Shown: positions 53,012 through 64,000 of the stretch, in pieces
Numbering within the stretch: the first letter of the stretch is position 1
How the letters are laid out: each line of letters starts with the position of its first letter
Assembly (NCBI GenBank): GCA_964385465.1
Contig: CAYLPJ010000030.1
Coordinates: 1 to 64,000 of the forward strand
Length of the DNA: 64,000 nt
Direction: 5' to 3'
Origin: CAYLPJ01 sp964385465
Lineage (GTDB): Bacteria > Planctomycetota > Phycisphaerae > SM23-33
Made by a program: the position numbers and the translations under genes
The notes under the pieces: generated by a model
What the model saw: the letters and a program-made list of their open reading frames with translations, nothing else
Database searches by the model: none
Told to the model about the DNA's origin: nothing

Positions 53012-53587
53012 ATGATGCTGGCGTTCACAATCGGTTGGCAGGAGGTGCTGCTCATCCTGCTGTTCCTGCTGGGCGTGGTGGTGATCCCCCTGCCCGGGCG
53101 GTGGATCCGCAAGGCCGCCCGCAAGCCCGTGACGTTCAGCGAGCGGTTCCTCGCCCCGCCGATCGAGAACATTCACAGCGTGGCCGAGGCGTTCTTCTGC
53201 TCCTACGAGCGGGGCGAATACGAGCTGGTGGGCAAGGAGCGGTTCCGGCTGGTCTTTCGCCGGGGCGAGCAGGACCATGACGACGGGCAGGTGGTCCTGT
53301 CTCTGCGGGAGTCCGAGCCGCCCTCCCGCGTGCCGGTGATTCTCCGCGTGCTCTTCCAGCCCCGGGCGGACGCCCTGGCCGTGACCGTCAAGCACGAGGC
53401 CCGCCCGCGGGGCGCGGTCGGGGCCGTCCGCCGGCGCAAGCTCTCGGGCCTCTTCCAGCGCGAGGCCCACGATTTCCAGAGCTACCTCCGCGAGAACTTC
53501 GGCGCCGTCGATGCCGACGAGCCCCGCCGCCGCGCCAAGCGCATCACCGCCAGGCAGACCGCACACCCCCCGAAGCGGCGGACGTGA
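53012..53587 (+). CDS. Single-span membrane protein of unknown function
   Basis: This is a 191-residue protein. One transmembrane helix near the N-terminus (WQEVLLILLFLLGVVVIPLP, about residues 8-27) is followed by a cytosolic, basic alpha/beta region with IHSVAEAFFCSYERGEYELV and a long Arg/Lys-rich tail. No family is recognised. The ATG at 53012 (or 53015) fits the hydrophobic start; the frame upstream is not protein-like and the ribosome site is weak. It stands alone between the divergent large propeller gene and the heparinase-like gene. Confidence 0.6.
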   Translation: MMLAFTIGWQEVLLILLFLLGVVVIPLPGRWIRKAARKPVTFSERFLAPPIENIHSVAEAFFCSYERGEYELVGKERFRLVFRRGEQDHDDGQVVLSLRESEPPSRVPVILRVLFQPRADALAVTVKHEARPRGAVGAVRRRKLSGLFQREAHDFQSYLRENFGAVDADEPRRRAKRITARQTAHPPKRRT

Positions 53588-53801
53588 CCGACAGCGGAGA
53601 TCGCCGTCACCGACGGAGCCGCGACATGTCCCCACGGGGCTGCTTCCCTGTCGGCACCCTCGGCGCCCGCGTGGGCGGGTGGCATTGTAAGGCGTTATCG
53701 GGTAGAAGCTTCGGGGTACAGCTTCGCGCCCGCGGGCGCGGCGGACTGTTCGAGGCGGCCCGCGGTCGCCGATGTCGGTTTCCAGACGAAAGGATGCGTA
53801 C

Positions 53802-55565
53802 ATGCTGGGCGAGCATTCGGCGGATGAGGTACGGGCGATCGTGGTGGAGTCCTTCGGCACGCCGGCCGTGCCGGAGCTGGCCGATCCGGCCGCACGCGAG
53901 CGGGCGCGGTCGACGGCGGAGGCCTGCGGGCTCCTCGAGCAGATCGAGGCCGGGCTGACCGACGAGCAGCCGATCGAGACGCTGCCGTACACGCGTTTCC
54001 GCGACTACGTTCGCGAGGGCAACCGGCGGCGGTACGAGAGCCTGTATCGCCGGCGCGACGGGCAGACGGAGCTGGCGGCGATGGCGTGCCTGCTGGGCAT
54101 GGACAAGGCGGACTACCTCAACGACCTGCTGTGGGCGGACTGCGAGAGCACGTGGTGGATCATGCCGGCCCACGAGCGGCATGGCACGCCGATCGACCTC
54201 CGCGCGGCGATGACGGCCTGCCGCATGGGGCGGCTGCTGACGGCGCTGCGGGACGTGATCGCCCCGGAGGTCCGCCGGCGGGTGCTGGACGAGGTCCACC
54301 GGCGGGTGCTGCGTCCGAACCTCTCGCCCGAATACCGCCACCACTGGAAGGGCATGGCGAACAACTGGAACGCGGTGTGCCTCGGCAGCATCGGCATTGC
54401 GTCCATGCTGCTGGAGACCGAGCCGGAGCGACTGGCCGAGACGATCGTTGACGCCCTGACGCACCTGCCGAATTTCCTCTCCGGCTTCGCCGCCGACGGG
54501 GGGTGCAGCGAGGGCCCGAGCTACTGGCGGTTCGGGTTCGGGTGGTTCATCCGCTTCGCCGCGGCCCTGCACACGTTCACCGGCGGGCGGATCGACATCG
54601 CCACCGGCGACCGCGTCGAGCAGATATGCCGCTACCCGCTGGCCGTGGCCGTCGAGCCCGGGCGGGAACTGTGCTTCGCCGATGCCCGCGAAGGGTTCCA
54701 GGACCCGGTTACCGCCCAGTTGATCAACCGCTTCCACGACCTGCCCGAACTGCTGGGGCTCTGCCTGCTGGACGATGCCGGCCGGCCTGTCGTCAGCACG
54801 CTCGAGGGCCTGCTGCTCTACGACGGCTGGACGGCCCGGCCGCGCGACTGCCACAGCGACACCCACCTGCGGGAGCTGGGCCTGGCCATGGTCCGCGCCG
54901 GCGGCACGGTCGTGGGGGCCAAGGCCGGTCACAACGCCGAGCACCACAACCACAACGACATCGGCAGCTTCGTGGTCTACCGTGACGGGCAGTACATCCT
55001 GACCGACCCCGGCGGGCCGATCTACTCGGCCAGGACGTTCAGCAGCCGCCGTTACGAGAGCATCTTCTGCAACTCGCTCGGCCACAGCGTGCCGGTCATC
55101 GACGGGCGCCGGCAGGCCCCCGGCCGGGAGCACGCGGGGGCGCTGACGGTCGAGGGGCTGGACGGGGACGGCGACAAGCGACTGGTGATCGAGCTGGGCG
55201 GGGCCTACGACGCACCCGCCCTGCGGCGGCTGACGCGGACGATCGAGCTGGCCGGCGACGGTTCGCGGGTGCGGCTGGCCGACGCGTTCGCCTTCGACGG
55301 CGAGCCGCCGACCGTCGAGGAGGCCTTCCTCACCGCCCATCCCGCCGAGGCCGACGCCGACGGCTCGCGGGTGGTCATCCGCCCGGAAGGCGGGCCGGAG
55401 GCGGTCCTCTCCGCCGAGGAGACGCCGGGTGCGTTCACCGTGGTCGAGCTGACCGAGGAATCCCGCCAGGAGAGCAGCCGCGCCGAGCTGCTGCGCCGGA
55501 TCGCCTTCGCCCCCTCCCGCCCCGCTGCCACCATGACGCTGGCGTTCCGGATCGCCATCGGTTGA
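53802..55565 (+). CDS. Heparinase II/III-like polysaccharide lyase family protein
   Basis: This is a 587-residue protein. The N-terminal two-thirds is an alpha/alpha-toroid region (NNWNAVCLGSIGIA, GGCSEGPSYWRFGFGWFIRFAAAL, the latter a heparinase hallmark). The C-terminal beta-sandwich begins near residue 370 with AGHNAEHHNHNDIGSFVVY, where HHNHND (381-386) is the catalytic/metal segment, and LTDPGGPIYSARTF. It would cleave uronate-containing glycosaminoglycan- or alginate-like chains by beta-elimination. AAAGG before the ATG at 53802 supports that start. No signal peptide is visible, so it may act on imported oligosaccharides. Confidence 0.87.
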   Translation: MLGEHSADEVRAIVVESFGTPAVPELADPAARERARSTAEACGLLEQIEAGLTDEQPIETLPYTRFRDYVREGNRRRYESLYRRRDGQTELAAMACLLGMDKADYLNDLLWADCESTWWIMPAHERHGTPIDLRAAMTACRMGRLLTALRDVIAPEVRRRVLDEVHRRVLRPNLSPEYRHHWKGMANNWNAVCLGSIGIASMLLETEPERLAETIVDALTHLPNFLSGFAADGGCSEGPSYWRFGFGWFIRFAAALHTFTGGRIDIATGDRVEQICRYPLAVAVEPGRELCFADAREGFQDPVTAQLINRFHDLPELLGLCLLDDAGRPVVSTLEGLLLYDGWTARPRDCHSDTHLRELGLAMVRAGGTVVGAKAGHNAEHHNHNDIGSFVVYRDGQYILTDPGGPIYSARTFSSRRYESIFCNSLGHSVPVIDGRRQAPGREHAGALTVEGLDGDGDKRLVIELGGAYDAPALRRLTRTIELAGDGSRVRLADAFAFDGEPPTVEEAFLTAHPAEADADGSRVVIRPEGGPEAVLSAEETPGAFTVVELTEESRQESSRAELLRRIAFAPSRPAATMTLAFRIAIG

Positions 55566-55596
55566 ACGGGGTCAGGTCTTTCCCGGTCTTTTTCCC
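55566..55596. repeat. GGGGTCAGGTCTT motif with a near-tandem repeat in a convergent gap
   Basis: Directly after the heparinase-like stop, ACGGGGTCAGGTCTTTCCC is followed by GGTCTTTTTCCC, so GGTCTTT(TT)CCC occurs twice. ACGGGGTCAGGTCTT sequences are, as I recall, frequent near REP-associated transposases. The T-run could also help end transcription in this 36-base convergent gap. Confidence 0.35.
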
Positions 55597-55601
55597 AGGG
55601 G

Positions 55602-58018
<2,417 letters not shown>

Positions 58019-58022
<4 letters not shown>

Positions 58023-59008
58023 TTCTTGCCCTCGGTCTTCTTCCCGAACACCTTGTCCGCCGACCGGACCACCTTTTCCGGCAGCTCGATACCCAGCTTC
58101 CGCGCCACGGTCAGGTTCACCGCTTCCTGGTGACGCGTCCTCGGGCGCAGCCGAACGTTCGGCCGCGTGGTGGGCGCCTCGCCCCCGCCGCGCAGGACCT
58201 CCAGCACCACCTCCGCCCCTTGCGCTCCCTGCGCGCCCGGATCGATCCCCACGCCCAGCAGCGCTCCGGCCCGGACGAACGGCAGGGAGAAGCCGAACAC
58301 CGGCTTGCCCTTGCGAATGGCCGCCAGCAGCAGCGACCGCACGGCCGCGACGTTGTAGAGCGACGCCTCCGGCGCGGTCCAGACGATGTCCGGATCCCGT
58401 GCCAGCAGGGCGGCGATGGCGGCGGCGACCGAGCCGTGGTCCTCGACGTCCTCTGCGATGAGTTTCCAGCCGGCGGGCAGTGCGGCGCGGACGGCCCGGA
58501 GGCGTTTCCGACAGACCTCGCACGTGGACCGGTGGAGCATGCCCAGCACGCGGGTCTTCGGCAGGGCCCTGCGGATGAGGGCGAACTGGGCGTCGAGCGG
58601 CACGCGGGTGCTGACGCCGCCGACCAGCGCCCCGTCGTGACGGTCGGGGGCCTCGGAGACCATGCAGTAGACCAGCCTGGACGTCGCCGGCAGCCGCCCG
58701 CCCAGCCAGCCCATCGCCCGCGTGCCCACCGCCACGTAGACGGTCTCGCCGCGGCGCAGCTCGGCCGGCTCGGCCACGACATCGGCCAGCAGGACGCTTC
58801 GCGTGGTGTGGCCCGCGCGGGCGAGGCGGGCGGTCAGCGCCGCCTCGGCCTGGCGGTACGGGCCGGCCTTGGAGCTGAGCACCACGGTCACCCGTTCGGC
58901 GTGCGCCGACGGGGCCGCGGCCAGACAGAGCAGCGCAATCGCGCAGGCCGGCAGCACCGGCCTCGCCGGCCGGGCGGTTCGTGCGGGTTGTCGGACGAAC
59001 GGGACCAT
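58019..59008 (-). CDS. ABC-transporter-type periplasmic substrate-binding protein
   Basis: This is a 329-residue protein with a signal peptide (PACAIALLCLAAAPSAHA). The fold is that of the ABC_sub_bind/TrpX family: TVVLSSKAGPYRQAEAALTARL, YVAVGTRAMGWL, VGGVSTRVPLDAQFALIRRALP, VLGMLHRS and KGKPVFGFSLPFVRAGALLGVGIDP. No permease or ATPase gene is nearby. It lies between the second TonB receptor (three-base gap) and the hybrid kinase (four-base overlap), so it more likely presents a ligand to the kinase than to a transporter. Ligand is unknown; family members bind aromatic or small organic compounds. Confidence 0.85.
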
Positions 59009-59011
59009 ATC

Positions 59012-61231
59012 TCAGAACCTGACCTGGAGGCGGATGAAGAACGTCCGCCCGGGGGTCTCGTGGGCGGCGAGTCGACCGTTGGAGAACGCTTCGCTCGCGG
59101 TTCGGTCGAGCACGTCGTGGACGCCGACCATGATCTCGGCCTTGCCGTCGAGCAACTCCCTCGAGACGGTGAGGTCGAGGCGGTGGTCGACGGGCATTCC
59201 AGACTTGGACGCCGGGTTGCGAGGCGTGTGGTCGGCATAGCGGTACTTGGCCGAGAGTGTCCAGCCGCCGGGCAGGTGAAGCCACCCGGCGACGCCCGCG
59301 CGGTGCTTGGCGGGCATGAAGGCCCGGAGATCCTGTCCGGCGAAGCCCTCGTGCATGGCGTGCCATGTGTACCAGGCGGCGAGTCGGCCTCGCTTGGTCT
59401 CGTACTCGACTTCCGCCTCGGCGCCGTATGCCCGGGCCCCGCCAAGGTTGTCCAGCTTCGTCCAGTTCCGCCCGAAGGCGTCGCGGCGGGTGGTCTGCCC
59501 GACGAGTTCCCGGAAGCACTGCCAGTAGCCGTTCGTTCGGAAGACCAGCTCCGGGGTAGCGCGGAAAGTGTAGCCGCCCTCGATCGAGCCGGTCTCCTCG
59601 TTGTGCAGGCCGTCCGCCGGCTCGATGTTGATCAGGTGCCCGCTGACGGGATGCTGCACACGACCGCCGTAGGCGTCCTGGAGCACGCGGAGAGGCGTGC
59701 GGAACGCCTGGGCGCCGCTGAGGCGGAGGATGTGCCGTTTGGGTTCGTCCAGGGCGTACAGCCCCGTCAGGCGCCCCGCCCAGTCCAGCCCCGTGCCGGA
59801 GTACCAGTCCAGGCGCGCCTGGCTCTCGATCTCCAGCCGGTCGGTCACGGACCAGCGGTCGGTCAAGAAGCCGCCGGCCCGCGTGTCCAACACCGGCTCG
59901 GTGGTGAGCTGGTACTGCTGGTCGCTCTCCCGGCGCGCGTCGAGGTGCACGCCGCGAACGCTCAGCCCCAAGGCCGTCCTGTGCCCGGGAGCGGGAACGA
60001 AGTCGAGCTGCCCCTCCAACTGGTTGGTGAGGGTCCTCATGTTGAGGAACTGGGGCCACTCGATATCCAGGAGCTCACCGTACCAGAGCAGGTACCCGCC
60101 GGTGTCCTGGTCGACCTGTCGGTCCCATCGCGCGAAGGCGCGGACGAGGTCGGTCTCCATGCGGCGCCGGGGGAAGTACCCGCCGTGTTCGTAGGGCCCT
60201 CGCCACCCTCTCGATACCGAGCCTCCCAAGGAGACGCGGTTGCCCTCGTGCTCCTCGTAGATCGCCTTGCCGTCGGCCAGCAGGACGCGGGCGTCGTCTT
60301 CCGGCTGGAAGTCGGAGAACCCGATCAGCCCGTTCAGTTGCGGGCTGGAGGAAGTGTAGGAGGCCCCGACCGTCGCCTCGGAGGTGCGGCGGCTCCGCAG
60401 GCCGACGGAGGTCAGCCAGCTCCACCGCCCGTTCTCGGCCGCCCAGCGTGCGTGGGAGGAGGTTTGCCCGAAGTGGTCCACCGTGGTCGATGCCAACAGG
60501 CCGAGGACGTCCTTGGGCTCCTTTGTGATCACGTTGATCACGCCGGACATGGCGTTGATCCCCCAGGCGGCTCCGCCGGGCCCGCGAACGACCTCGATCC
60601 GCTCGATGTCCTCCATCGCGACCGGCTGGAACGCCCATATGCCGCTGCCCAGCGCCGAGTTGCTCACCACGCGCCCGTCCACCATCCGAAGCACGCGGTC
60701 TCCGAACGGGTCGTGCAGGCCGCGAACGCCCACGGCGTAGTCCACGTTGTCGATCGGCTGGACGTCCAGTCCGGGCACGAACTGGAGGGCGTCCGGGATG
60801 GACGTATGCCCGCCGTAATGGATGTCCTCGGCGCTGACCATGCTGGTGGGGATCGACAGCCAGTCCTGCGGCTGGCTCAGGCGCGACGCGCTGGAGACTT
60901 TCGAGATCACGACCGGCATGTCCTGGAAGAGCAGCAGGTCCTCGCTGTCCCCGTCCGACGGCTGTGCCCGGGGCCTTGCGGGACGCGTCGTGGGCGAGTC
61001 CGGGGCGCCGGCGGGCGCGGTCGGTCGGGTTGTTGCCCCCGGTTGCGTGCTTGCCGCCGGGCGCGTAGCCGGGGCCGGGCGCGTAGCCGGGGCCGGGCGC
61101 GTGGCCGGGGCCGGGCGCGTGGCCGGGGCGGTCGTCGCCGGCCTGGCGGCCCGGGCCCGGCTGCCGGGAAGGGCGCAGAAGGCGCCGACGGCGAGCAGGG
61201 CTCCGCAGAGCCGCCGCGAGGCGGGCCGCAC
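59012..61231 (-). CDS. TonB-dependent outer-membrane receptor (second of tandem pair)
   Basis: This is about 739 residues if the GTG at 61231 is used. An Arg-containing signal peptide (RPASRRLCGALLAVGAFCAL) is followed by a TRPAPA repeat linker, the TonB-box-like LLLFQDMPVVISKV, the plug domain (DIHYGGHTSIPDALQFVPGLDV, IERIEVVRGPGGAAWG, VINVITKEP) and a 22-strand barrel ending in RLQVRF with terminal Phe. It would import a ligand with TonB energy. No ATG exists at the right place; GTG 61231 lacks a good ribosome site, so the start is uncertain. It follows the first receptor directly. Confidence 0.88.
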   Translation of the reverse strand: MRPASRRLCGALLAVGAFCALPGSRARAARPATTAPATRPAPATRPAPATRPAPATRPAASTQPGATTRPTAPAGAPDSPTTRPARPRAQPSDGDSEDLLLFQDMPVVISKVSSASRLSQPQDWLSIPTSMVSAEDIHYGGHTSIPDALQFVPGLDVQPIDNVDYAVGVRGLHDPFGDRVLRMVDGRVVSNSALGSGIWAFQPVAMEDIERIEVVRGPGGAAWGINAMSGVINVITKEPKDVLGLLASTTVDHFGQTSSHARWAAENGRWSWLTSVGLRSRRTSEATVGASYTSSSPQLNGLIGFSDFQPEDDARVLLADGKAIYEEHEGNRVSLGGSVSRGWRGPYEHGGYFPRRRMETDLVRAFARWDRQVDQDTGGYLLWYGELLDIEWPQFLNMRTLTNQLEGQLDFVPAPGHRTALGLSVRGVHLDARRESDQQYQLTTEPVLDTRAGGFLTDRWSVTDRLEIESQARLDWYSGTGLDWAGRLTGLYALDEPKRHILRLSGAQAFRTPLRVLQDAYGGRVQHPVSGHLINIEPADGLHNEETGSIEGGYTFRATPELVFRTNGYWQCFRELVGQTTRRDAFGRNWTKLDNLGGARAYGAEAEVEYETKRGRLAAWYTWHAMHEGFAGQDLRAFMPAKHRAGVAGWLHLPGGWTLSAKYRYADHTPRNPASKSGMPVDHRLDLTVSRELLDGKAEIMVGVHDVLDRTASEAFSNGRLAAHETPGRTFFIRLQVRF
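61061..61132 (-). repeat. 18-bp coding minisatellite, about four units
   Basis: The unit GCGCGTAGCCGGGGCCGG occurs at 61061-61078 and 61079-61096, and with one change at 61097-61114; a fourth, partly diverged copy ends at 61132. It encodes the repeating hexapeptide TRPAPA in the linker between signal peptide and TonB box of the second receptor. Copy-number change would alter linker length without a frameshift. Confidence 0.75.
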
Positions 61232-61277
61232 CGGGTTGTGGTGGCAGTTCGCGATCTTCGCTGCCTCTTGCTTGGCG

Positions 61278-63395
61278 TCAGAATTTCCAGGACAGACGCA
61301 CGAACAGCATCCGGCCCGGCGTGGGGTGGCCGCCGTTGGCGGTGGATACGGTGTCTTCCATGGCGCGGTCCGTTCGGTCCAGCAGGTCGCGAACGCCCAG
61401 GGTGAGCTCGCAGCGGTCGTCGAGGAGCTTCTTGGAGACGGCCAGGTCCAGTTGCAGGAAGCTCGGCGCGGCCGGCCACTTCGGGTCACGGGTCCGGGCG
61501 GAGCTGGTCTGCTTGAGGTTGGCGTTGAGCGTCCAGCCGTCGGGCAGCGCAACCCGGCCGGTGAGGCCGGCCTTGTGGTCTGCGGGGAGGAACGCCCGGA
61601 AGCTGTGTCGAGCACGGAACTGGTGGTAGCTGTACCAGGCCGACAGGCTCCACCACTCGCCGGCCAGTCGGGCCTCGACCTCGCCGCCGAACGCCTCGGC
61701 CGAGCCCTTGGTCTCGGGGCGTACGACGCGGCGGTCGGGCAGGCCGGGCCCGGGCAGCAGTGGGGGGACCAGCGTCGTCACGTGCCCGAGCATGTCGCGG
61801 TAGACGTGGTAGAAGCCGTCCACCCGCACGGCGAGCAGGTCGGTCAGCTGTCCTCGATAGCCGAACTCCGCCGCGTAGATCTGCTCGTTGGCCACGTCGT
61901 CGTTGTCGCGGATGGTGACGAACGCGCTGTCGGCGGGATAGGCCGGCAGGCCCGGCGTGGGCAGGCGGAACGCCCGCGTGCCGATCTGGGCGGGCATCGG
62001 GCTGCGGAACGCCTTGGCCCCGCTGACGCGCAGGACGTGACGCTTCTCCTCGTCCAGCGCCAACATGGCGGCCATGCGCCCGGCCCAGTCCAGCTCGCCG
62101 GCGGAGTACCAGTCGATGCGCCCCTGGCCCTCGAGCACGAGCCGGTCGGTCGCCTGCCAGCGGTCCATCACAAACAGCCCCAGCCACGTGTTGCAGTACG
62201 GCTCGTCGACGTATCGCAGGTCCTCCGGCATGCGCAGCTTGCCGTTGCCGTACTGAACCCGCGCGTTCCCCCCGGCGGAGAACGTGTGCTCGTCGGGCAG
62301 GTCGAAGTCGAACTGGACGTCCAGGTCGCCCTCGGCGTTGACGTATCGGCCGACGGAGGGCAGCCAGGAATCCTCCCAACGGCCCGACCAGCGGACCGCG
62401 GCCTCCTTATCCGCTGCCCATCGGCTGGTGAGTTCGCCCGCGTAGTGGAGCGTGTCCTGTCGGCTGTCCTCGCGCGGGTGATGGTACGCGAAGGCGAAGT
62501 CGCCGAACTCCCGATGGCTGTAGCCCAGCGTCTGGGTCAGCTTTGTCTGCTCGCTGTCTCGGTAGACGGCCTTGGCGAAGAAGCGCCAGTCGCGGCTGAA
62601 GTCGCGGCTGTCGAAGTCGTCGTCGGCGAGGGCGTCGTCGGAGCTCCGGCGGTCCTGGTAGCCGACCGAGCCCAGGGCGCTCCACTTGCCCCACGTGCCG
62701 GCGTGGCGGAGATGGGTGGAGGTGTCGCCGTACTGGTTGACCGTCGTGGTCGCCAGCGTGCCCGCCACGTCACGGGGGTCCTTCGTGATGATGTTGATCA
62801 CCCCGTGGAAGGCGTTGGCGCCCCAGGCGGCTCCGCCGGGCCCGCGAACGACCTCGATCCGCTCGATGTCCTCGACCATCATCGGGAAGCGAAGGAACTC
62901 CGGCCCGCCGAAGGCGATGCTCTCGGCCGGGTGACCGTCCACCATCGCCAGCGTGCGGTCGCTGAAGGTGTCGTGCAGCCCCCGCATGCCGACGGCCCAG
63001 CGGTTGCGGTCGATCTGCTGGACGTCCATCCCGGGGACGAACTGGAGCGCCTCGGGAATGGTGGTCGTGCCCCCGTAGTGGATGTCCTCGGCGGTGACCA
63101 CGCTGACCGGGACGCTGAGCCAGTCCACCGACTGGCTCTGCCGCGAGGCCGTCACCACCACGGGCACGTCCTGGAAGAGCAGCAGTTCCTCGTCGGCGTG
63201 GCCGAGGGCGCCGTCGGCCGGCGCGGCGGGGGGGGCGTTCGGGTCGGGGAAGTTGGCGTCGGTGGCGGTCTCGCCCGCCTGCACGGGGCCGGCGCAGGCC
63301 AGTGCCGCGACCGCGGCCGCCCACAGCACGGCAGAGCCGAGGGGCGGAACGGGCGGATCGCTGGAGACGGGGCTTCCGAGAGCCCGCTGGCGCAT
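61278..63395 (-). CDS. TonB-dependent outer-membrane receptor (first of tandem pair)
   Basis: This is a 705-residue protein. A signal peptide (LGSAVLWAAAVAALACAGPVQA) is followed by a TonB-box-like ELLLFQDVPVVVTASR, the plug (DIHYGGTTTIPEALQFVPGMDV, GMRGLHDTFSDRTLAMVDGHP, IERIEVVRGPGGAAWG) and a barrel that ends MLFVRLSWKF with the terminal Phe of outer-membrane proteins. It is a clear paralogue of the next gene. The ATG at 63395 has GGAG seven bases upstream. It opens the leftward operon with the second receptor, the binding protein and the hybrid kinase. Ligand is unknown. Confidence 0.93.
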   Translation of the reverse strand: MRQRALGSPVSSDPPVPPLGSAVLWAAAVAALACAGPVQAGETATDANFPDPNAPPAAPADGALGHADEELLLFQDVPVVVTASRQSQSVDWLSVPVSVVTAEDIHYGGTTTIPEALQFVPGMDVQQIDRNRWAVGMRGLHDTFSDRTLAMVDGHPAESIAFGGPEFLRFPMMVEDIERIEVVRGPGGAAWGANAFHGVINIITKDPRDVAGTLATTTVNQYGDTSTHLRHAGTWGKWSALGSVGYQDRRSSDDALADDDFDSRDFSRDWRFFAKAVYRDSEQTKLTQTLGYSHREFGDFAFAYHHPREDSRQDTLHYAGELTSRWAADKEAAVRWSGRWEDSWLPSVGRYVNAEGDLDVQFDFDLPDEHTFSAGGNARVQYGNGKLRMPEDLRYVDEPYCNTWLGLFVMDRWQATDRLVLEGQGRIDWYSAGELDWAGRMAAMLALDEEKRHVLRVSGAKAFRSPMPAQIGTRAFRLPTPGLPAYPADSAFVTIRDNDDVANEQIYAAEFGYRGQLTDLLAVRVDGFYHVYRDMLGHVTTLVPPLLPGPGLPDRRVVRPETKGSAEAFGGEVEARLAGEWWSLSAWYSYHQFRARHSFRAFLPADHKAGLTGRVALPDGWTLNANLKQTSSARTRDPKWPAAPSFLQLDLAVSKKLLDDRCELTLGVRDLLDRTDRAMEDTVSTANGGHPTPGRMLFVRLSWKF

Positions 63396-63638
63396 GATGA
63401 ACTCCGCAGTCACCGATCCAGACGCGCGATCCCGACGTCCACAACACGTATCGGCCGTAGAGGCAGCGCCTTTAATACCGCCGCCCGTCGGTTCTCCCGC
63501 GGGCGAGCCGCCCGAGGAAAGCCTTTCGCCCCCCGTCCCGGTCGCGTACAGTGAATCGGGGAGGGAACCGCGGCCGGGCGCGCGGCTTCGGGCCCGCTCA
63601 GCCGCGGCAGCGAGAGTGTCGTCAGCAGGAGGTATTTG

Positions 63639-64000
63639 GTGTCCTGTACGCAACTGAACCTGTCCGCCGAGCCGTCGCTGGACTCTCCCCGGATGCTCGT
63701 GGGGATGTCCGGCTGGATGGACGGCGGAGACGTCTCGACGGGGACGATCGACTGGCTGATCAGCAACCTCAACGCCGAGATTCTCGGCGAGATCGCCCCC
63801 GAGGACTTCTACCTGTACGCGTTCCCGGGCTCGATGGAGGTCTCTGCGCTGTTCCGCCCGTACTGCCGGATCCGTGACGGCGAGGTGGTCCGCCTCCGCC
63901 CGCCCAGCAGCCGGTTCTTCTTCGACGACCAGCGCGGCCTGATTCTGTTCACCGGCAAGGAGCCGCACATGCGGTGGGCGAACTTCGCCGACTGCATCTT
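63639..64000 (+). CDS. PAC2-family protein (3' truncated by window edge)
   Basis: An open frame starts at GTG 63639, five bases after a perfect AGGAGGT, and runs to the right edge (about 120 residues). It has MLVGMSGWMDGGDVSTGTID, LISNLNAEILGEI, EDFYLYAFPG and FTGKEPHMRWANFADCI, the typical start of PAC2 (proteasome-assembly-chaperone-like) family proteins, which in bacteria have ATP-grasp-associated or unknown roles. A TTG one codon upstream is an alternative start. It is divergent from the TonB operon; the 243-base gap holds no recognised riboswitch. Confidence 0.85.
   Translation, partial: MSCTQLNLSAEPSLDSPRMLVGMSGWMDGGDVSTGTIDWLISNLNAEILGEIAPEDFYLYAFPGSMEVSALFRPYCRIRDGEVVRLRPPSSRFFFDDQRGLILFTGKEPHMRWANFADCI

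Noticed and set aside
63396..63638. Possible cobalamin or other riboswitch ahead of the TonB operon
   Set aside because: No B12-box-like or other conserved riboswitch core was visible in the divergent gap.

Overview
The window is a 64 kb, GC-rich bacterial chromosome segment. Its gene content points to a planctomycete-type bacterium, most likely of the Phycisphaerae or a related lineage. The signs are formylglycine sulfatases, Tat-exported Gfo/Idh/MocA oxidoreductases, many small TIM-barrel sugar isomerases, a DUF4838 protein, a hydrazine-synthase-alpha-like dihaem protein, a leucine-rich repeat protein and TonB-dependent receptors. No rRNA, tRNA, CRISPR array, prophage or complete insertion sequence was seen. 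The lineage is inferred from gene content only.

Layout. 1-2.4 kb: a lower-GC edge with the end of an unknown gene, an LRR protein and a secreted-protein gene cut by a small inverted-repeat element. 2.4-9.8 kb: two TIM-barrel glycosidase-like proteins, a heparan-N-sulfatase-like sulfatase and a metallophosphoesterase. 9.9-16.8 kb: housekeeping and signalling (TypA GTPase, NAD-dependent epimerase, membrane SpoIIE-type phosphatase, an APH-fold protein with degenerate catalytic motifs, and a Rossmann domain fused to a chemoreceptor-like signalling tip). 16.8-35.1 kb: a sugar-conversion region with a uronate-isomerase-like amidohydrolase, an epimerase, six sugar isomerase/epimerase TIM barrels, two Gfo/Idh oxidoreductases and a sulfatase. 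It is interrupted by the betaine-lipid pair btaA-btaB, a DinB protein, a TlpA-like lipoprotein thioredoxin and the ribosome-assembly GTPase Der. 35.2-55.6 kb: large exported polysaccharide-related proteins (CBM9-like/beta-lactamase-fold fusion, dihaem HZS-alpha-like protein, sialate O-acetylesterase, GH50/agarase-like hydrolase, DUF4838 protein, a 1357-residue propeller protein, heparinase II/III-like lyase). 55.6-63.4 kb: a leftward four-gene operon encoding two tandem TonB receptors, a periplasmic ABC-type binding protein without permease, and a hybrid histidine kinase. The right edge holds the start of a PAC2-family gene.

How they fit together. Exported hydrolases, sulfatases and an esterase would open a sulfated or acylated polysaccharide. 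TonB receptors would import a ligand. Cytoplasmic isomerases, epimerases and oxidoreductases would convert the released, probably modified, sugars. The binding-protein/kinase operon looks like a sensing and uptake unit whose ligand is unknown. btaA-btaB indicates phosphorus-free betaine lipids. The candidates most worth a second look are the Rossmann-chemoreceptor fusion, the TonB/TonB/SBP/kinase operon, the dihaem HZS-alpha-like protein outside an evident anammox context, and several palindromic or inverted-repeat elements.
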